Source: an uncultured Rhodopila sp.
Lineage (GTDB): Bacteria; Pseudomonadota; Alphaproteobacteria; Acetobacterales; Acetobacteraceae
Length of the DNA stretch: 38,071 nucleotides
Assembly (NCBI RefSeq): GCF_903944925.1
Contig: NZ_CAJATU010000060.1
Coordinates: 1 to 38,071, forward strand
Direction: 5' to 3'
The notes below the pieces were generated by a model. It saw only the letters and a program-made list of their open reading frames with translations. It made no database searches and was not told the DNA's origin. Numbering within the stretch: position 1 is the first letter of the stretch; every line of letters starts with the position of its first letter. Positions 16,298 through 23,914 of this stretch are shown here, piece by piece. The position numbers were made by a program, and so were the translations under genes.

Positions 16298-16481
16298 CCG
16301 ATCGAACCTCCGCTGTTTGGCTTGTTCAACGCCGCAGGCACTGTTCCGATCCATGCCCGGCCGCTTCACCATCCGGTTTACCGGTTGCTCCGGGCAGCAA
16401 CCGGGGAGTCGGGACGGCGTTCGTGCAGGGTTGTTCAACTGCCGGCGCCATGCCGGGGCAATTTCAGTTTGGGAGGACGCC

Positions 16482-16859
16482 GTGCGCACATCTGTCCTGG
16501 CCGCTTTGTTCACGCTCGGAGCGAGTACAGCCGCATTTGCCGATGCCAGCGTTGCCGGCAACTGGCACGCGGATCTCGACAGCGGGGTCAGCATCGACAT
16601 GCAGGTCGCGCCGAATGGCGCCTGGAACAGCCGGACGTTGCAGGAAAACCAGGTCGTCCGGGAGATGCGCGGTACCTACAGGCAGCAGCATGCCGGGACT
16701 GACACGGGAACGCTCGTGTTCGTGCCGAAGCACTACACCAGCAAGATCGGCAAGGTGACGACGGAAACCGACCGCTATGAACTTGGCGAGGCTGGCAAGG
16801 TGCTGAAGCTGACCTCCGGCGGCGACACGATGGTGTTTGAGAAGCGGGAGCAGCGGTGA
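16482..16859 (+). CDS. small secreted beta-rich protein, function unknown
   Basis: 125 aa starting at GTG 16482, with GGGAGGA 4-10 bases upstream. The signal peptide 'RTSVLAALFTLGASTAAFA' ends at a standard A-x-A site. The mature domain begins 'VAGNWHADLDSGVSIDMQ' and continues 'APNGAWNSRTLQENQVVREM', 'RGTYRQQHAGTDTGTLVFVP', 'VTTETDRYELGEAGKVLKL' and 'GGDTMVFEKRE'. The G-x-W at the start, alternating strands and a closing 'L..T..GD.M.FEK' resemble lipocalin-like small-molecule binding domains (G-x-W...), but identity is too low to name a family. It has no Cys. Divergent from the 86-aa exported protein. Confidence 0.65.
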   Translation: MRTSVLAALFTLGASTAAFADASVAGNWHADLDSGVSIDMQVAPNGAWNSRTLQENQVVREMRGTYRQQHAGTDTGTLVFVPKHYTSKIGKVTTETDRYELGEAGKVLKLTSGGDTMVFEKREQR

Positions 16860-16897
16860 GGCATCAACGTCATGGCCGCGCCGCCTTCGCTTTTGCC

Positions 16898-16926
16898 GTC
16901 ATGGCCGGGACACGCCGGGCCGTGAC
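16898..16926. repeat. half copy of the dispersed palindrome
   Basis: GTCATGGCCGGG-ACAC-GCCGGGCCGTGAC is an almost perfect hairpin, equal to one arm of the larger elements. It lies between the convergent secreted-protein gene and catalase-related gene, so it may double as a terminator; there is no T-run. Confidence 0.55.
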
Positions 16927-16945
16927 GACGCGCCCGCCGTCGTTG

Positions 16946-17932
16946 CTAATGCGCCCGCCGCCCGAACGAAATCACATACGCCCGTACCCTGGCGTCGATC
17001 AGCGGATCGTCCGAAACCTCGATCCCCGGCATCAGGCGGTTCGGCAGGAAATGCAACTCGCGCTGCGCCCTGACATTGTCGGAAGCCGCCCGGGTCAGCA
17101 CCATCGTCCCCATCTCCACCCGCTTGCGATCCGCCGGCCACGGCTTCGTCGGATCGCGGGTCTGATCCTCGGGGTCTGCCAATTGCGCGACCATATGGAA
17201 CGCCACCGCTTGCGTCGCCAGTCGCTTCGGCAGTTCGTCGACCAGGAAATCCGGTGGCTGCTTCGCGGCCTCCTCCGGAGTCAGATGCTCCGTTCCGGCA
17301 ACCGGCACGAATTGGAAGCGGAACGGCTGCCGCTTGCCCTCGGCGCTGACGAAGATGAAGGCGTCCACGCCGTTATACGTCTCGCGCGCGAAACTGGCCG
17401 GCGTGGCGACGGTCCCGAACGCCTTGCCGACGCTCGGGTGCGTAGCGAGAAACTGATCCGCCTTGGTCGGCTTCGGTGCGTCCGGCCCGCTTGCCGCAAG
17501 CGCCTGCAGCAGGGCGAGAAAATCCTCGCCGGTGGCGACGGGGAAGAAGGCGAGCGAGTTCGTCACCACGTCCACATCGCCGTTGGCGTCATAGAATTTG
17601 ATCGACATGCCATGCGGATTGGCGTCCGGCGAACCGTCCGGCAAAGCCGGCAGGCCAGTCGAATCGGAAAACCGCACTGTCACCTGCACCGGCTGTCCCG
17701 AGAAGATCGTCGCCTTGCTCAACGCAGCCGCCGCCGGGGTGGCGGAAAAACTGCCCTCGACCACGACACCCTTGGCATGATTGGCGCGCGTGCCGGCGTG
17801 CTTGCCCCACAATGTGTTCATCACATCGATCGTCTGGGTCGCCGTACTGAGGCCCTGTGCCAACGCACCGGTGGCTGGACAACCGAGACACATCGTCACG
17901 GCAGCGGCGGCGAACAGACGCGATGGGGTCAT
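16946..17932 (-). CDS. periplasmic catalase-related peroxidase
   Basis: 328 aa. A heme catalase-fold protein of the short SrpA-like group, exported by a signal peptide ('RLFAAAAVTMCLGC...GALA-QG'). Key segments: 'RANHAKGVVVEGSF' with the distal His, 'VTVRFSDSTGLPALPDGSPD' then 'NPHGMSIKFYDANGDVDVV' with the distal Asn region, and 'SDDPLIDARVRAYVISFGRR' in which the Tyr occupies the R-x-x-x-Y position of the proximal heme ligand. It lacks the long C-terminal flavodoxin-like part of full catalases and is shorter than monofunctional catalases (~480 aa). Such enzymes act mainly as organic-hydroperoxide peroxidases. ATG 17932 has GGAG 7 bases upstream; the in-frame extension to 18154 is noncoding-like. 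Confidence 0.85.
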   Translation of the reverse strand: MTPSRLFAAAAVTMCLGCPATGALAQGLSTATQTIDVMNTLWGKHAGTRANHAKGVVVEGSFSATPAAAALSKATIFSGQPVQVTVRFSDSTGLPALPDGSPDANPHGMSIKFYDANGDVDVVTNSLAFFPVATGEDFLALLQALAASGPDAPKPTKADQFLATHPSVGKAFGTVATPASFARETYNGVDAFIFVSAEGKRQPFRFQFVPVAGTEHLTPEEAAKQPPDFLVDELPKRLATQAVAFHMVAQLADPEDQTRDPTKPWPADRKRVEMGTMVLTRAASDNVRAQRELHFLPNRLMPGIEVSDDPLIDARVRAYVISFGRRAH

Positions 17933-18171
17933 GGGACGGCTCCATGAGTGACTGACCGTGCGATTACAGCAGCGGAAGCGGCAAAGCGCACGGCTGCGTA
18001 CTGCCCGATGACGTGCACTCTCACGTGAAAAAAGCGAATCCCGGTTACCCCGGGTCCATCCTATTACCCGATGCCACGCATAAATCCCATGCCTCGGCCG
18101 GGGATTATTCCCGGCATGGCGCATACCGATGCGGTCGGGATGGAAGCCGGACACATCTCAGGAGAAATCCG

Positions 18172-18342
18172 ATGAAGAGCTTCTTGCTTGCGGCCAACGC
18201 GGGGCTGAGCCTGACGGCTGCCATCGCCCCGGCGGCGAACGCCTACACAAGGGGTGTTCCGCACACGACCTACCACTCGGGTCCGTATGGCAACACCGGT
18301 ACGGGCCCCGGTGAGACAGGCATGGAAGGCGGCGGCGGCTAA
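18172..18342 (+). CDS. small exported Gly-rich peptide
   Basis: 56 aa. AGGAGAAAT precedes ATG 18172 by 3-4 bases of spacing. The signal peptide 'KSFLLAANAGLSLTAAIAPA' has a cleavage site near 'ANA-YT'. The mature peptide is about 30 residues, rich in Gly, Thr, Tyr and His ('YTRGVPHTTYHSGPYGNTGT') and ends GGGG. A strong terminator begins 19 bases after the stop, which supports a real one-gene transcript. No family is recognised; it has no Cys, so it is not a classical bacteriocin or lipoprotein. Confidence 0.6.
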   Translation: MKSFLLAANAGLSLTAAIAPAANAYTRGVPHTTYHSGPYGNTGTGPGETGMEGGGG

Positions 18343-18360
18343 ATCCTGCACCCCGCGCAG

Positions 18361-18385
18361 AAGGCCGGCGCAGGCCGGCCTTTTT
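18361..18385 (+). terminator. rho-independent terminator
   Basis: Perfect 9-bp stem AAGGCCGGC/GCCGGCCTT with loop GCAG, followed by a run of T (TTTTT at 18381-18385, partly in the stem). It ends the small exported peptide gene and lies 14 bases before the 3' end of the convergent Pmp3-type gene. Confidence 0.85.
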
Positions 18386-18398
18386 GCGCCGCGGCGAC

Positions 18399-18608
18399 CT
18401 ACCGCCCGTGCAAGATCCTCAGCATCTGGCGATACTGCTGGTCCCGCCGATCGGCGTTAACCACCAGAACGGCCCAGATCGCCGCCGGAATCCACCCCAC
18501 GACCGTGATCTGCAGGGCCAGGCAGAGAATCGCGCGAAAGAAGTGGCCCCCGATCATCAGCGACAGCCAGGGGAGAAGGATGGCGAGGGCGATCATCGGA
18601 CGCGGCAT
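18399..18608 (-). CDS. Pmp3/YqaE family small membrane protein
   Basis: 69 aa. Two membrane helices in the Pmp3/UPF0057 layout: 'IALAILLPWLSLMIGG' and 'AILCLALQITVVGWIPAAIW' with the family's GWIPAxI-x-A motif, then a short charged tail ('NADRRDQQYRQMLRILHGR'). Members in bacteria and yeast influence membrane potential and salt tolerance; the bacterial role is loosely defined. The only ribosome-site-like sequence, AAAGGA, touches ATG 18608, so the in-frame ATG at 18596 (MIALAILLP...) is an equally good or better start. It lies 49 bases downstream of the chromate transporter on the same strand. Confidence 0.8.
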   Translation of the reverse strand: MPRPMIALAILLPWLSLMIGGHFFRAILCLALQITVVGWIPAAIWAVLVVNADRRDQQYRQMLRILHGR

Positions 18609-18657
18609 CCTTTCGCTTGTATTGCTTGCCGACTCCGCCTGCCGGTTCGAGGCGAGC

Positions 18658-19860
18658 CTATCCGAAGATGCCCATCGCCGCCATATCCCAGCCGGCGAAG
18701 GCGCCGAACACCACCACGCACCAGGGCGGCAGTTTCCACAGCACCAGTAGCAGGAACGCCACCAGCCCAAGCCCGAAATCCGCCGCCGTATGCACGCTCC
18801 CGGTCCATATCGGCGTGAACAGCGCCGCCAGCAGGACGCCGACGACGGCCGCGTTCGCCCCGCGCAACGCCGCCCGGACGTTCGGCCGGTGGCGTAGCGC
18901 GTCCCAGAACGGCAACAGCCCGCCGACGAGCAGAAAGGACGAGGCAAAGATCGACACGGTTGCAATCAGCGCGCCGAGCCAGCCGTTCGGTCCGGGGTTC
19001 TCCACCGCGCCGAGAAACGCGGCGAACGTGAACAGCGGTCCCGGCAGCGCCTGCGCCACGCCATAACCGGCCAGGAACGTGTCCGGGTCCACCCAGCCGG
19101 GTTGCACGACGGACGCCTGCAGCAGCGGCAGGACGACATGGCCGCCGCCGAACACCAGGGCTCCGGTGAGATAGAACGAACTGACCAAATCCGCGATGTG
19201 ACCGTCCGAGAGGGCGGCGACCCGGGGCAATCCGAACAGCAGAACCAGGAATACCGCCAGCAGCGTCAACGCGACCGGGCGCGAAACGCGCACGTGCAAG
19301 GCGCCGGTTTCGACGCACGGCACGGACACCCTCGGCAGCACCGCCACGCCGATGACTGCTCCCAGGATGATCGCATAGATCTGTCCGGTGGAGGACGGCA
19401 CGGCCAGGCAGAGCAGGCAGGCGGCGACGGCGAGCGTGGCGCGGGCGCGGTCGGGTGCAAGCGTCTGCGCCATCGCCCACACCGCCTGGGCGACGACCGC
19501 GACCGCGACCAGCTTCAGCCCGTGCAGCCAGCCGGCACTGGATACGTCGCCAAGGATGCCCATCCAGTAGGCGAAGCCCGTCATCAGCAGGGCCGAGGGC
19601 AGGGTGAAGCCCAGCCATGCCGCCACCATTCCAAGCGGTCCGCCGCGCAGCAGGCCAATGGCCATGCCGGTTTGCGACGACGCCGGCCCGGGCATGAACT
19701 GGCACAACGCAAGGATATCGGCGAAGGTCGCCTCGGTCAGCCACTGGCGCCTGGCGACCAGTTCGGCCCGGAAGTAGCCGAGATGCGCGATGGGGCCGCC
19801 GAAACTGGTGCAGCCCAGCTTCAGGAACACCAGGAAAATCCCAAGCGGAGAGCTTCGCAT
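18658..19860 (-). CDS. chrA: chromate efflux transporter
   Basis: CHR-family proton-driven chromate exporter of the inner membrane, 400 aa, long-chain (two-domain) type with about 10-12 hydrophobic helices. The N-terminal half has 'LGCTSFGGPIAHLGYFRAEL' and 'LALCQFMPGPASSQTGMAIG'; the C-terminal half repeats the pattern with 'ALVFGGGHVVLPLLQASVV' and 'GYGVAQALPGPLFTFAAFLG'. These FGGP/FGGG and PGP motifs define ChrA. ATG 19860 is used; a GTG at 19887 adds nine residues and neither has a clear ribosome site. No chrB or other metal genes are nearby, so it may be a housekeeping sulfate/chromate-type transporter. Confidence 0.93.
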   Translation of the reverse strand: MRSSPLGIFLVFLKLGCTSFGGPIAHLGYFRAELVARRQWLTEATFADILALCQFMPGPASSQTGMAIGLLRGGPLGMVAAWLGFTLPSALLMTGFAYWMGILGDVSSAGWLHGLKLVAVAVVAQAVWAMAQTLAPDRARATLAVAACLLCLAVPSSTGQIYAIILGAVIGVAVLPRVSVPCVETGALHVRVSRPVALTLLAVFLVLLFGLPRVAALSDGHIADLVSSFYLTGALVFGGGHVVLPLLQASVVQPGWVDPDTFLAGYGVAQALPGPLFTFAAFLGAVENPGPNGWLGALIATVSIFASSFLLVGGLLPFWDALRHRPNVRAALRGANAAVVGVLLAALFTPIWTGSVHTAADFGLGLVAFLLLVLWKLPPWCVVVFGAFAGWDMAAMGIFG

Positions 19861-19901
19861 CAGCGTGTATGGCCAGCGGCGCAACACCTCAATGCGTCCC
19901 C

Positions 19902-19985
19902 GTCATGCCGGCGAAGGCCGGCACCCACGCCTTTGCCACCACCGACACTGCGAGGCATGGATGGTCCGCCTGCGCGGACCATGAC
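19902..19985. repeat. dispersed palindromic element, GTCATGCC subtype
   Basis: It starts GTCATGCCGGCGAAGGCCGGCAC, continues 'CCACGCC', and after a 20-base spacer ends GGCATGGATGGTCCGC-CTGC-GCGGACCATGAC. The terminal hairpin covaries with the copy at 5159-5233. It lies between chrA and the serine-glyoxylate aminotransferase gene, both on the minus strand. Confidence 0.75.
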
Positions 19986-20053
19986 GATCAGGGGCCGGTG
20001 CCGCGGGATAGACAATTCGGCAAGACTTCGGCGCCCGCTTGCGGGAGTTACGA

Positions 20054-21235
20054 TCACGCCGCTGCATCCCCGGCCGCGAGAAAATTCATCGCCGCCTGGA
20101 CGCCGCCTTCGCGGTGCGGAATGCCCGCCGCGCGCAGGCCCATCTCCACCCCGGTCAGCGTGCCGGTGAAGCTCAGCACCCCGAGATCGCCCATGTGGCC
20201 GATGCGGAAGACCCTATCGTCCAGCCGCCCGAGGCCGTTGCCGAGGCTCATGTTGAACCGGTCCAGGATCACAGCGCGCAGTTTGTCCGCGCTGTGGCCC
20301 TCCGGCGTGCGGATCGCGGTCACGCCCGGCGCATAGGCGGCCGGGTCCGCGCATTGCAGCTCCAGGCCCCAGGCCGCGGCGGCCAGCCGGGTCGCCTGCG
20401 CATAACGCGCGTGGCGGGCGAAGACGGCGGGCAGACCTTCCTCGACCAGCATCGCCAGCGCCTCGTTCAGCGCGAACAGCAGGTTGATGGCGGGCGTGTA
20501 AGGGAAGAATCCGGTCTTGTTGGCGGTCACCAGCGGCGCCCAGTCCCAGTAGCTGCGCGGCGAACCGCCGGCGCGCGCCGCTTCCAGGGCCTTGTCACTG
20601 ATCGCCGTGAACGAGAGGCCGGGCGGCGCCATCAGGCCCTTTTGGGTGCCGGCGATGGTTACATCGACGCCCCATGCGTCGTGCCTGTAGTCGGCACAGC
20701 CGAGCGAGGAGATCGCATCGACGAACAGCATGGCGGGATGCTCGGCCCGGTCGATCGCCGCGCGCACCGCCGGGATGTCGGTCATGCAGCTTGTCGAGGT
20801 CTCGCTGTGGACGGCGCAGACTGCCTTAATGCGGTGGTCGCGGTCTTGCGCCAGCACGTCGTGAATTGCGTTCGCGTCGGCACCACGGCGCCAGTCGGTC
20901 TCCAGAGTTGTGACATCGAGACCGAGGCGCCGCGCCATCTGCTCCCACAGATGGGAGAATTGCCCCGTGCGGCTGATCAGGATGCGGTCACCGGGGGCCA
21001 GGGTGTTGACCAGGGCCGACTCCCAGGCACCGGTGCCGGAGGCGGGGAAAATGCCGATGATGCCGGCGGTCTGGAACACCTGCCGCAGCTTCGCCGTGAC
21101 CTCCCGCCCCAGCGCGCCGAACTCCGGACCGCGGTGGTTGACGGCGTTGCGGTCCATCGCCCGCAGCACGCGCTCGGGCAGGTTTGTCGGCCCGGGGGTT
21201 TGCAGAAAATGACGGCCGGATACGAACTCGGACAT
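20054..21235 (-). CDS. serine-glyoxylate aminotransferase family protein
   Basis: PLP-dependent class V aminotransferase, 393 aa, normal length for bacterial SgaA. The cofactor lysine is K199 in 'DVTIAGTQKGLMAPPGLSF'. The N-terminal 'LQTPGPTNLPERVLRAM', 'VNHRGPEFGAL', 'IFPASGTGAWESALVNTL', 'AVHSETSTSC' and 'FVDAISSLGCADYRHDAWGV' are typical of serine-glyoxylate/alanine-glyoxylate aminotransferases. The reaction converts glyoxylate plus serine to glycine plus hydroxypyruvate (serine cycle or glyoxylate detoxification). ATG 21235 is preceded by GGAGGATCC 11-16 bases upstream; the longer frame reaches into the opposite gene. It is divergent from a GcvR-like ACT protein, consistent with glycine/serine metabolism. 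No other serine-cycle genes are present, so methylotrophy cannot be claimed. Confidence 0.9.
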   Translation of the reverse strand: MSEFVSGRHFLQTPGPTNLPERVLRAMDRNAVNHRGPEFGALGREVTAKLRQVFQTAGIIGIFPASGTGAWESALVNTLAPGDRILISRTGQFSHLWEQMARRLGLDVTTLETDWRRGADANAIHDVLAQDRDHRIKAVCAVHSETSTSCMTDIPAVRAAIDRAEHPAMLFVDAISSLGCADYRHDAWGVDVTIAGTQKGLMAPPGLSFTAISDKALEAARAGGSPRSYWDWAPLVTANKTGFFPYTPAINLLFALNEALAMLVEEGLPAVFARHARYAQATRLAAAAWGLELQCADPAAYAPGVTAIRTPEGHSADKLRAVILDRFNMSLGNGLGRLDDRVFRIGHMGDLGVLSFTGTLTGVEMGLRAAGIPHREGGVQAAMNFLAAGDAAA

Positions 21236-21391
21236 TGGCGACGGATCCTCCAGTGTCAGGTTAGAAGCATGGCAGAAGACGGTTTGCAATGTTGCTGCCG
21301 TATGGGAGGGCTGCATCGCCGTCCGCAAAGCTGGCCGAGCCGGCGGGGAGCCGGTATGTCGGGACATTGCACCGCGGAGGACCGCTGAACC

Positions 21392-21916
21392 ATGGCTCAC
21401 CTGCTCCTGACTGTTATCGGCGCCGATCGGCCCGGGCTTGTGCGGACGCTGGCCGAGACGGTTGCGGCGCATGGCGGAAGCTGGCTGGAAAGCCGGATGG
21501 GACGTCTGGCCGGCCAGTTCGCCGGCATTGTTCTGGTGGACGCGCCGGAGTCGCTGCTGGCGGATTTGCAGGCGCTGGAGGGGCAGGGGCTGCGGATCTC
21601 GGTGCAAACCGAGGTCGAGCAGGCCGCCGCTCCGGCGGTGGCACCCCGGCTGGCGCTGGAGGTCGTCGGCAACGACCGTCCGGGCATCGTGCGCGATATC
21701 ACCCGCATCCTGTGGGATTGCGGGGTCAATATCGAGGAGTTCGTCACCGGCGTGGCCGACGGTTCGTTCACCGGCGGGACGTTGTTCCGGGTGACGGCGA
21801 TGCTGCGCGTGCCGAACGCCGATGCGGTCAAGGCGGTGCGCGCCGGGCTGGAGGAACTGGGCAACGAACTGATGGTGGACATCCAGCCGGCACCCGAAGG
21901 GACTCCGCTGACCTGA
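21392..21916 (+). CDS. GcvR-like double ACT domain protein
   Basis: 174 aa consisting of two ACT domains and little else, the architecture of GcvR, the accessory repressor of the glycine cleavage operon in E. coli. Domain 1: 'MAHLLLTVIGADRPGLVRTL' with 'MGRLAGQFAGIVLVD'. Domain 2: 'LALEVVGNDRPGIVRDITRI' with 'WDCGVNIEEFVTG'. Each has the DRPG turn that binds amino acids in ACT domains. GGAGG lies 14 bases before ATG 21392. There is no DNA-binding domain, so it would act through a partner such as GcvA, or as a free sensor. Divergent from the serine-glyoxylate aminotransferase with 156 bases between, suggesting glycine-related control, which is inferred. Confidence 0.8.
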   Translation: MAHLLLTVIGADRPGLVRTLAETVAAHGGSWLESRMGRLAGQFAGIVLVDAPESLLADLQALEGQGLRISVQTEVEQAAAPAVAPRLALEVVGNDRPGIVRDITRILWDCGVNIEEFVTGVADGSFTGGTLFRVTAMLRVPNADAVKAVRAGLEELGNELMVDIQPAPEGTPLT

Positions 21917-22038
21917 CGGTAATTCAATGTTGATATGCGATAATAACGGTAATATCGATCTAAGCCATTGGCAGTTCTGACGGTATTCGTGCCCCCGCGG
22001 CCTTTGTATCTACGATTATCATTGCTGCGGCATTACCG
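21916..22038. promoter_or_regulatory. repeated CGGTAAT motifs in an AT-rich patch
   Basis: ACGGTAAT occurs at 21916-21923 and 21946-21953, ACGGTATT at 21980-21987, and the inverse ATTACCG at 22032-22038. Spacings are 30 and 34 bases between the direct copies, near three helical turns. The patch (about 21917-22025) is much more AT-rich than its surroundings. It could be a multi-site operator or a promoter region for the downstream transcript; no known consensus is recognised. Confidence 0.3.
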
Positions 22039-22200
22039 AGGGGCTATGTTGCATCGCAGCAGACAGGAAACGTCCTTCGTCCCCACGCCGGCAACAGCCC
22101 GGCACGTTCGAAGGATCACGGAATGACTCTTACGCACAGCGACTGGCGAGTGCCTCGAAACCGCAAGCAGGAATAATCGGCCCTAGGCCGTGATTCCTGC
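22023..22200 (+). ncRNA. candidate structured RNA or mRNA leader
   Basis: Three successive hairpins occur in a 480-bp gap with no credible gene. H1: TGCTGCG (22023-22029) pairs with CGCAGCA (22055-22061). H2: TCCTTCG (22073-22079) pairs with CGAAGGA (22109-22115), with an inner GCCGG/CCGGC stem (22087-22103). H3 (22167-22200): GCAGGAAT pairs with ATTCCTGC and, inside, CGGCC with GGCCG around CTA. No T-run follows any of them, so they are not simple terminators. A fourth GC-rich hairpin is at 22338-22364, 33 bases before the MaoC-Pta start. The strand is assumed from the downstream gene. No Rfam family is recognised by eye. Confidence 0.3.
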
Positions 22201-22396
22201 CGGACACCTGCCGTATCCGCAGCCTCCTGCTTCATCATGCTTCCCTGCCTGATGCCGAATGCCGCCCTGACCGGGCGGGATCGGACGGATCCCGGCATGT
22301 TCATCGAATCCGCGTCTTTGCCGCCTGAACTCCAAGGGTGGCGGGCATCCCCGCCCGCCGCCACGTCTTTGCCACCGCTCACTTAGGTCACCTGAT

Positions 22397-23845
22397 ATGG
22401 ATACGATGGAATTTGCTCCGCGCGTCGAAACCGGCCCGCTGGCCTTCGGCACGGACGCCACCGCCATGGTCGAGAACCGCACGTTCGACGAAATGGCGAT
22501 CGGTGACAGCGCGCAAATCCAGCGCAGCTTCACCCAGTCCGACATCGAACTGTTCGCCAATGTCTCGGGCGACGTCAACCCGTCGCATCTCGACCCGGTC
22601 TATGCCGATGGCACGCTGTTCCACGGCATCGTGGCGCACGGCATGCTTGGTGCCTCGCTGTTCTCGGCGGTGCTGGGCAACATGCTGCCGGGGCCGGGCA
22701 CGATCTATCTCGGGCAGGACCTGCGATTCCGCCGCCCGGTCAAGCCGGGCGACAGCCTGACCGTCAAGGTCACCGTGCGGTCCAAGGACCCGGTCAAAAA
22801 GCGTGTCGTTCTCGACTGCGTTTGCACCAACCAGGCTGGCGAGGATGTCATCACCGGCACCGCCGAGGTCGTCGCACCGGCGGAGAAAATCCGCCGCGTG
22901 CGGATGGATCTGCCGGAAGTGTCGGTGGTCCGCCACACCGCGCTGGCTGCGCTGTTGCAGCGGGCCTCGGCGTTGCGGCCGCTGCCCACGGCGATCGTGC
23001 ATCCGTGCGATCACGACAGCCTCGACGGCGCCATGAAGGCGGCGGCGGCCGGGTTCATCGAACCCGTGCTGGTCGGACCCGAGGACCGCATCCGTGCGCT
23101 CGCCTTGGCCGAGGGCATGGAGCTGAACGGCTTCCGCATCGTCGATGCGCCGCATTCCCATGCGGCGGCCGAGATTGCCGTTGGCCTGGCCCGCGACGGC
23201 ACGGTCAAGGCGCTGATGAAGGGCAGCCTGCATACCGACGAACTGATGCATGAGGTGATGCGGCGGGAGAACCGGCTGCGCACCCAGCGGCGCATCAGCC
23301 ATGCCTATGTCATGCTGATCGCCTCGTCCGGCAAGGCGCTGATCATTTCCGACGGTGCGGTGAACATCGCGCCGACGCTGATGGACAAGGTCGATATCGT
23401 GCAGAACGCCATCGACCTCGCGATCGCGCTGGGCGTCGCGGTGCCGAAGGTGGCGCTGCTTTCGGCGGTGGAAACGGTCACGGCGCAGATCCCCTCCACC
23501 CTGGATGCCGCCGCGTTGTGCAAGATGGCGGATCGCGGGCAGATCAAGGGTGGGCTGCTCGACGGGCCGCTGGCGTTCGACAATGCGATCAGTGCGGTCG
23601 CCGCGCTGACCAAGGGCATTGCGTCGGCCGTGGCGGGCAGTCCGGACATCCTGATCGTCCCGAACCTGGAGGCCGGGAATATGCTGGCCAAGCAGATGAT
23701 CTACTCGGGTGCCGCGGATGCCGCCGGCATCGTGCTCGGGGCGGCGGTGCCGATCATCCTGACGAGCCGGGCGGACAGTATCCAGACGCGGCTGGCGTCG
23801 TGCGCGGTCGCGGTGCTGGCGGCGAACGGGGCGGCCACGGACTGA
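22397..23845 (+). CDS. bifunctional MaoC-like enoyl-CoA hydratase / phosphate acetyl(butyryl)transferase
   Basis: 482 aa fusion. Residues about 25-160 are a MaoC-type hotdog domain: 'TFDEMAIGDSAQIQRSFTQS', then 'DIELFANVSGDVNPSHLDPV' with the catalytic Asp and His, and 'FHGIVAHGMLGASLFSAVLG'. Residues about 180-475 are a phosphotransacetylase/phosphotransbutyrylase domain: 'AAAAGFIEPVLVGPEDRIRA', 'DGTVKALMKGSLHTDELMHE', 'LIISDGAVNIAPTLMDKVDI' and 'ILIVPNLEAGNMLAKQMIYS'. This fusion is common in alphaproteobacteria, often with ackA and fabI next to it; neither is present here. It probably interconverts acyl-CoA and acyl-phosphate, possibly coupled to polyhydroxyalkanoate or short-chain fatty-acid use. 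ATG 22397 follows TAGGTCACCTGAT, a modest ribosome site. Confidence 0.92.
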   Translation: MDTMEFAPRVETGPLAFGTDATAMVENRTFDEMAIGDSAQIQRSFTQSDIELFANVSGDVNPSHLDPVYADGTLFHGIVAHGMLGASLFSAVLGNMLPGPGTIYLGQDLRFRRPVKPGDSLTVKVTVRSKDPVKKRVVLDCVCTNQAGEDVITGTAEVVAPAEKIRRVRMDLPEVSVVRHTALAALLQRASALRPLPTAIVHPCDHDSLDGAMKAAAAGFIEPVLVGPEDRIRALALAEGMELNGFRIVDAPHSHAAAEIAVGLARDGTVKALMKGSLHTDELMHEVMRRENRLRTQRRISHAYVMLIASSGKALIISDGAVNIAPTLMDKVDIVQNAIDLAIALGVAVPKVALLSAVETVTAQIPSTLDAAALCKMADRGQIKGGLLDGPLAFDNAISAVAALTKGIASAVAGSPDILIVPNLEAGNMLAKQMIYSGAADAAGIVLGAAVPIILTSRADSIQTRLASCAVAVLAANGAATD

Positions 23846-23861
23846 CGAAGGAGACGCAGGC

Positions 23862-23891
23862 GTCATGGCCCGGCTTTCTCCGGGCCATGAC
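23862..23891. repeat. half copy of the dispersed palindrome, perfect hairpin
   Basis: GTCATGGCCCGG-CTTTCT-CCGGGCCATGAC has a perfect 12-bp stem. It lies between the 3' ends of the MaoC-Pta gene and the convergent K+ channel gene, so it may act as a two-way terminator although no T-run follows. Confidence 0.7.
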
Positions 23892-23914
23892 GACTCGGCC
23901 TTACGCCATGGCGC

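Noticed and set aside
20054..21235. Serine cycle of methylotrophy
   Set aside because: Only the aminotransferase is present; no hydroxypyruvate reductase, glycerate kinase or malyl-CoA lyase genes are in the window.
22023..22200. 6S RNA, SRP RNA, glycine riboswitch or SAM riboswitch in the 21917-22396 gap
   Set aside because: Hairpins are present, but none of the conserved sequence cores of these RNAs could be found by eye.
22388..23866. 492-codon minus-strand frame opposite the MaoC-Pta gene
   Set aside because: Arg/His/Gln-rich shadow with no motifs.
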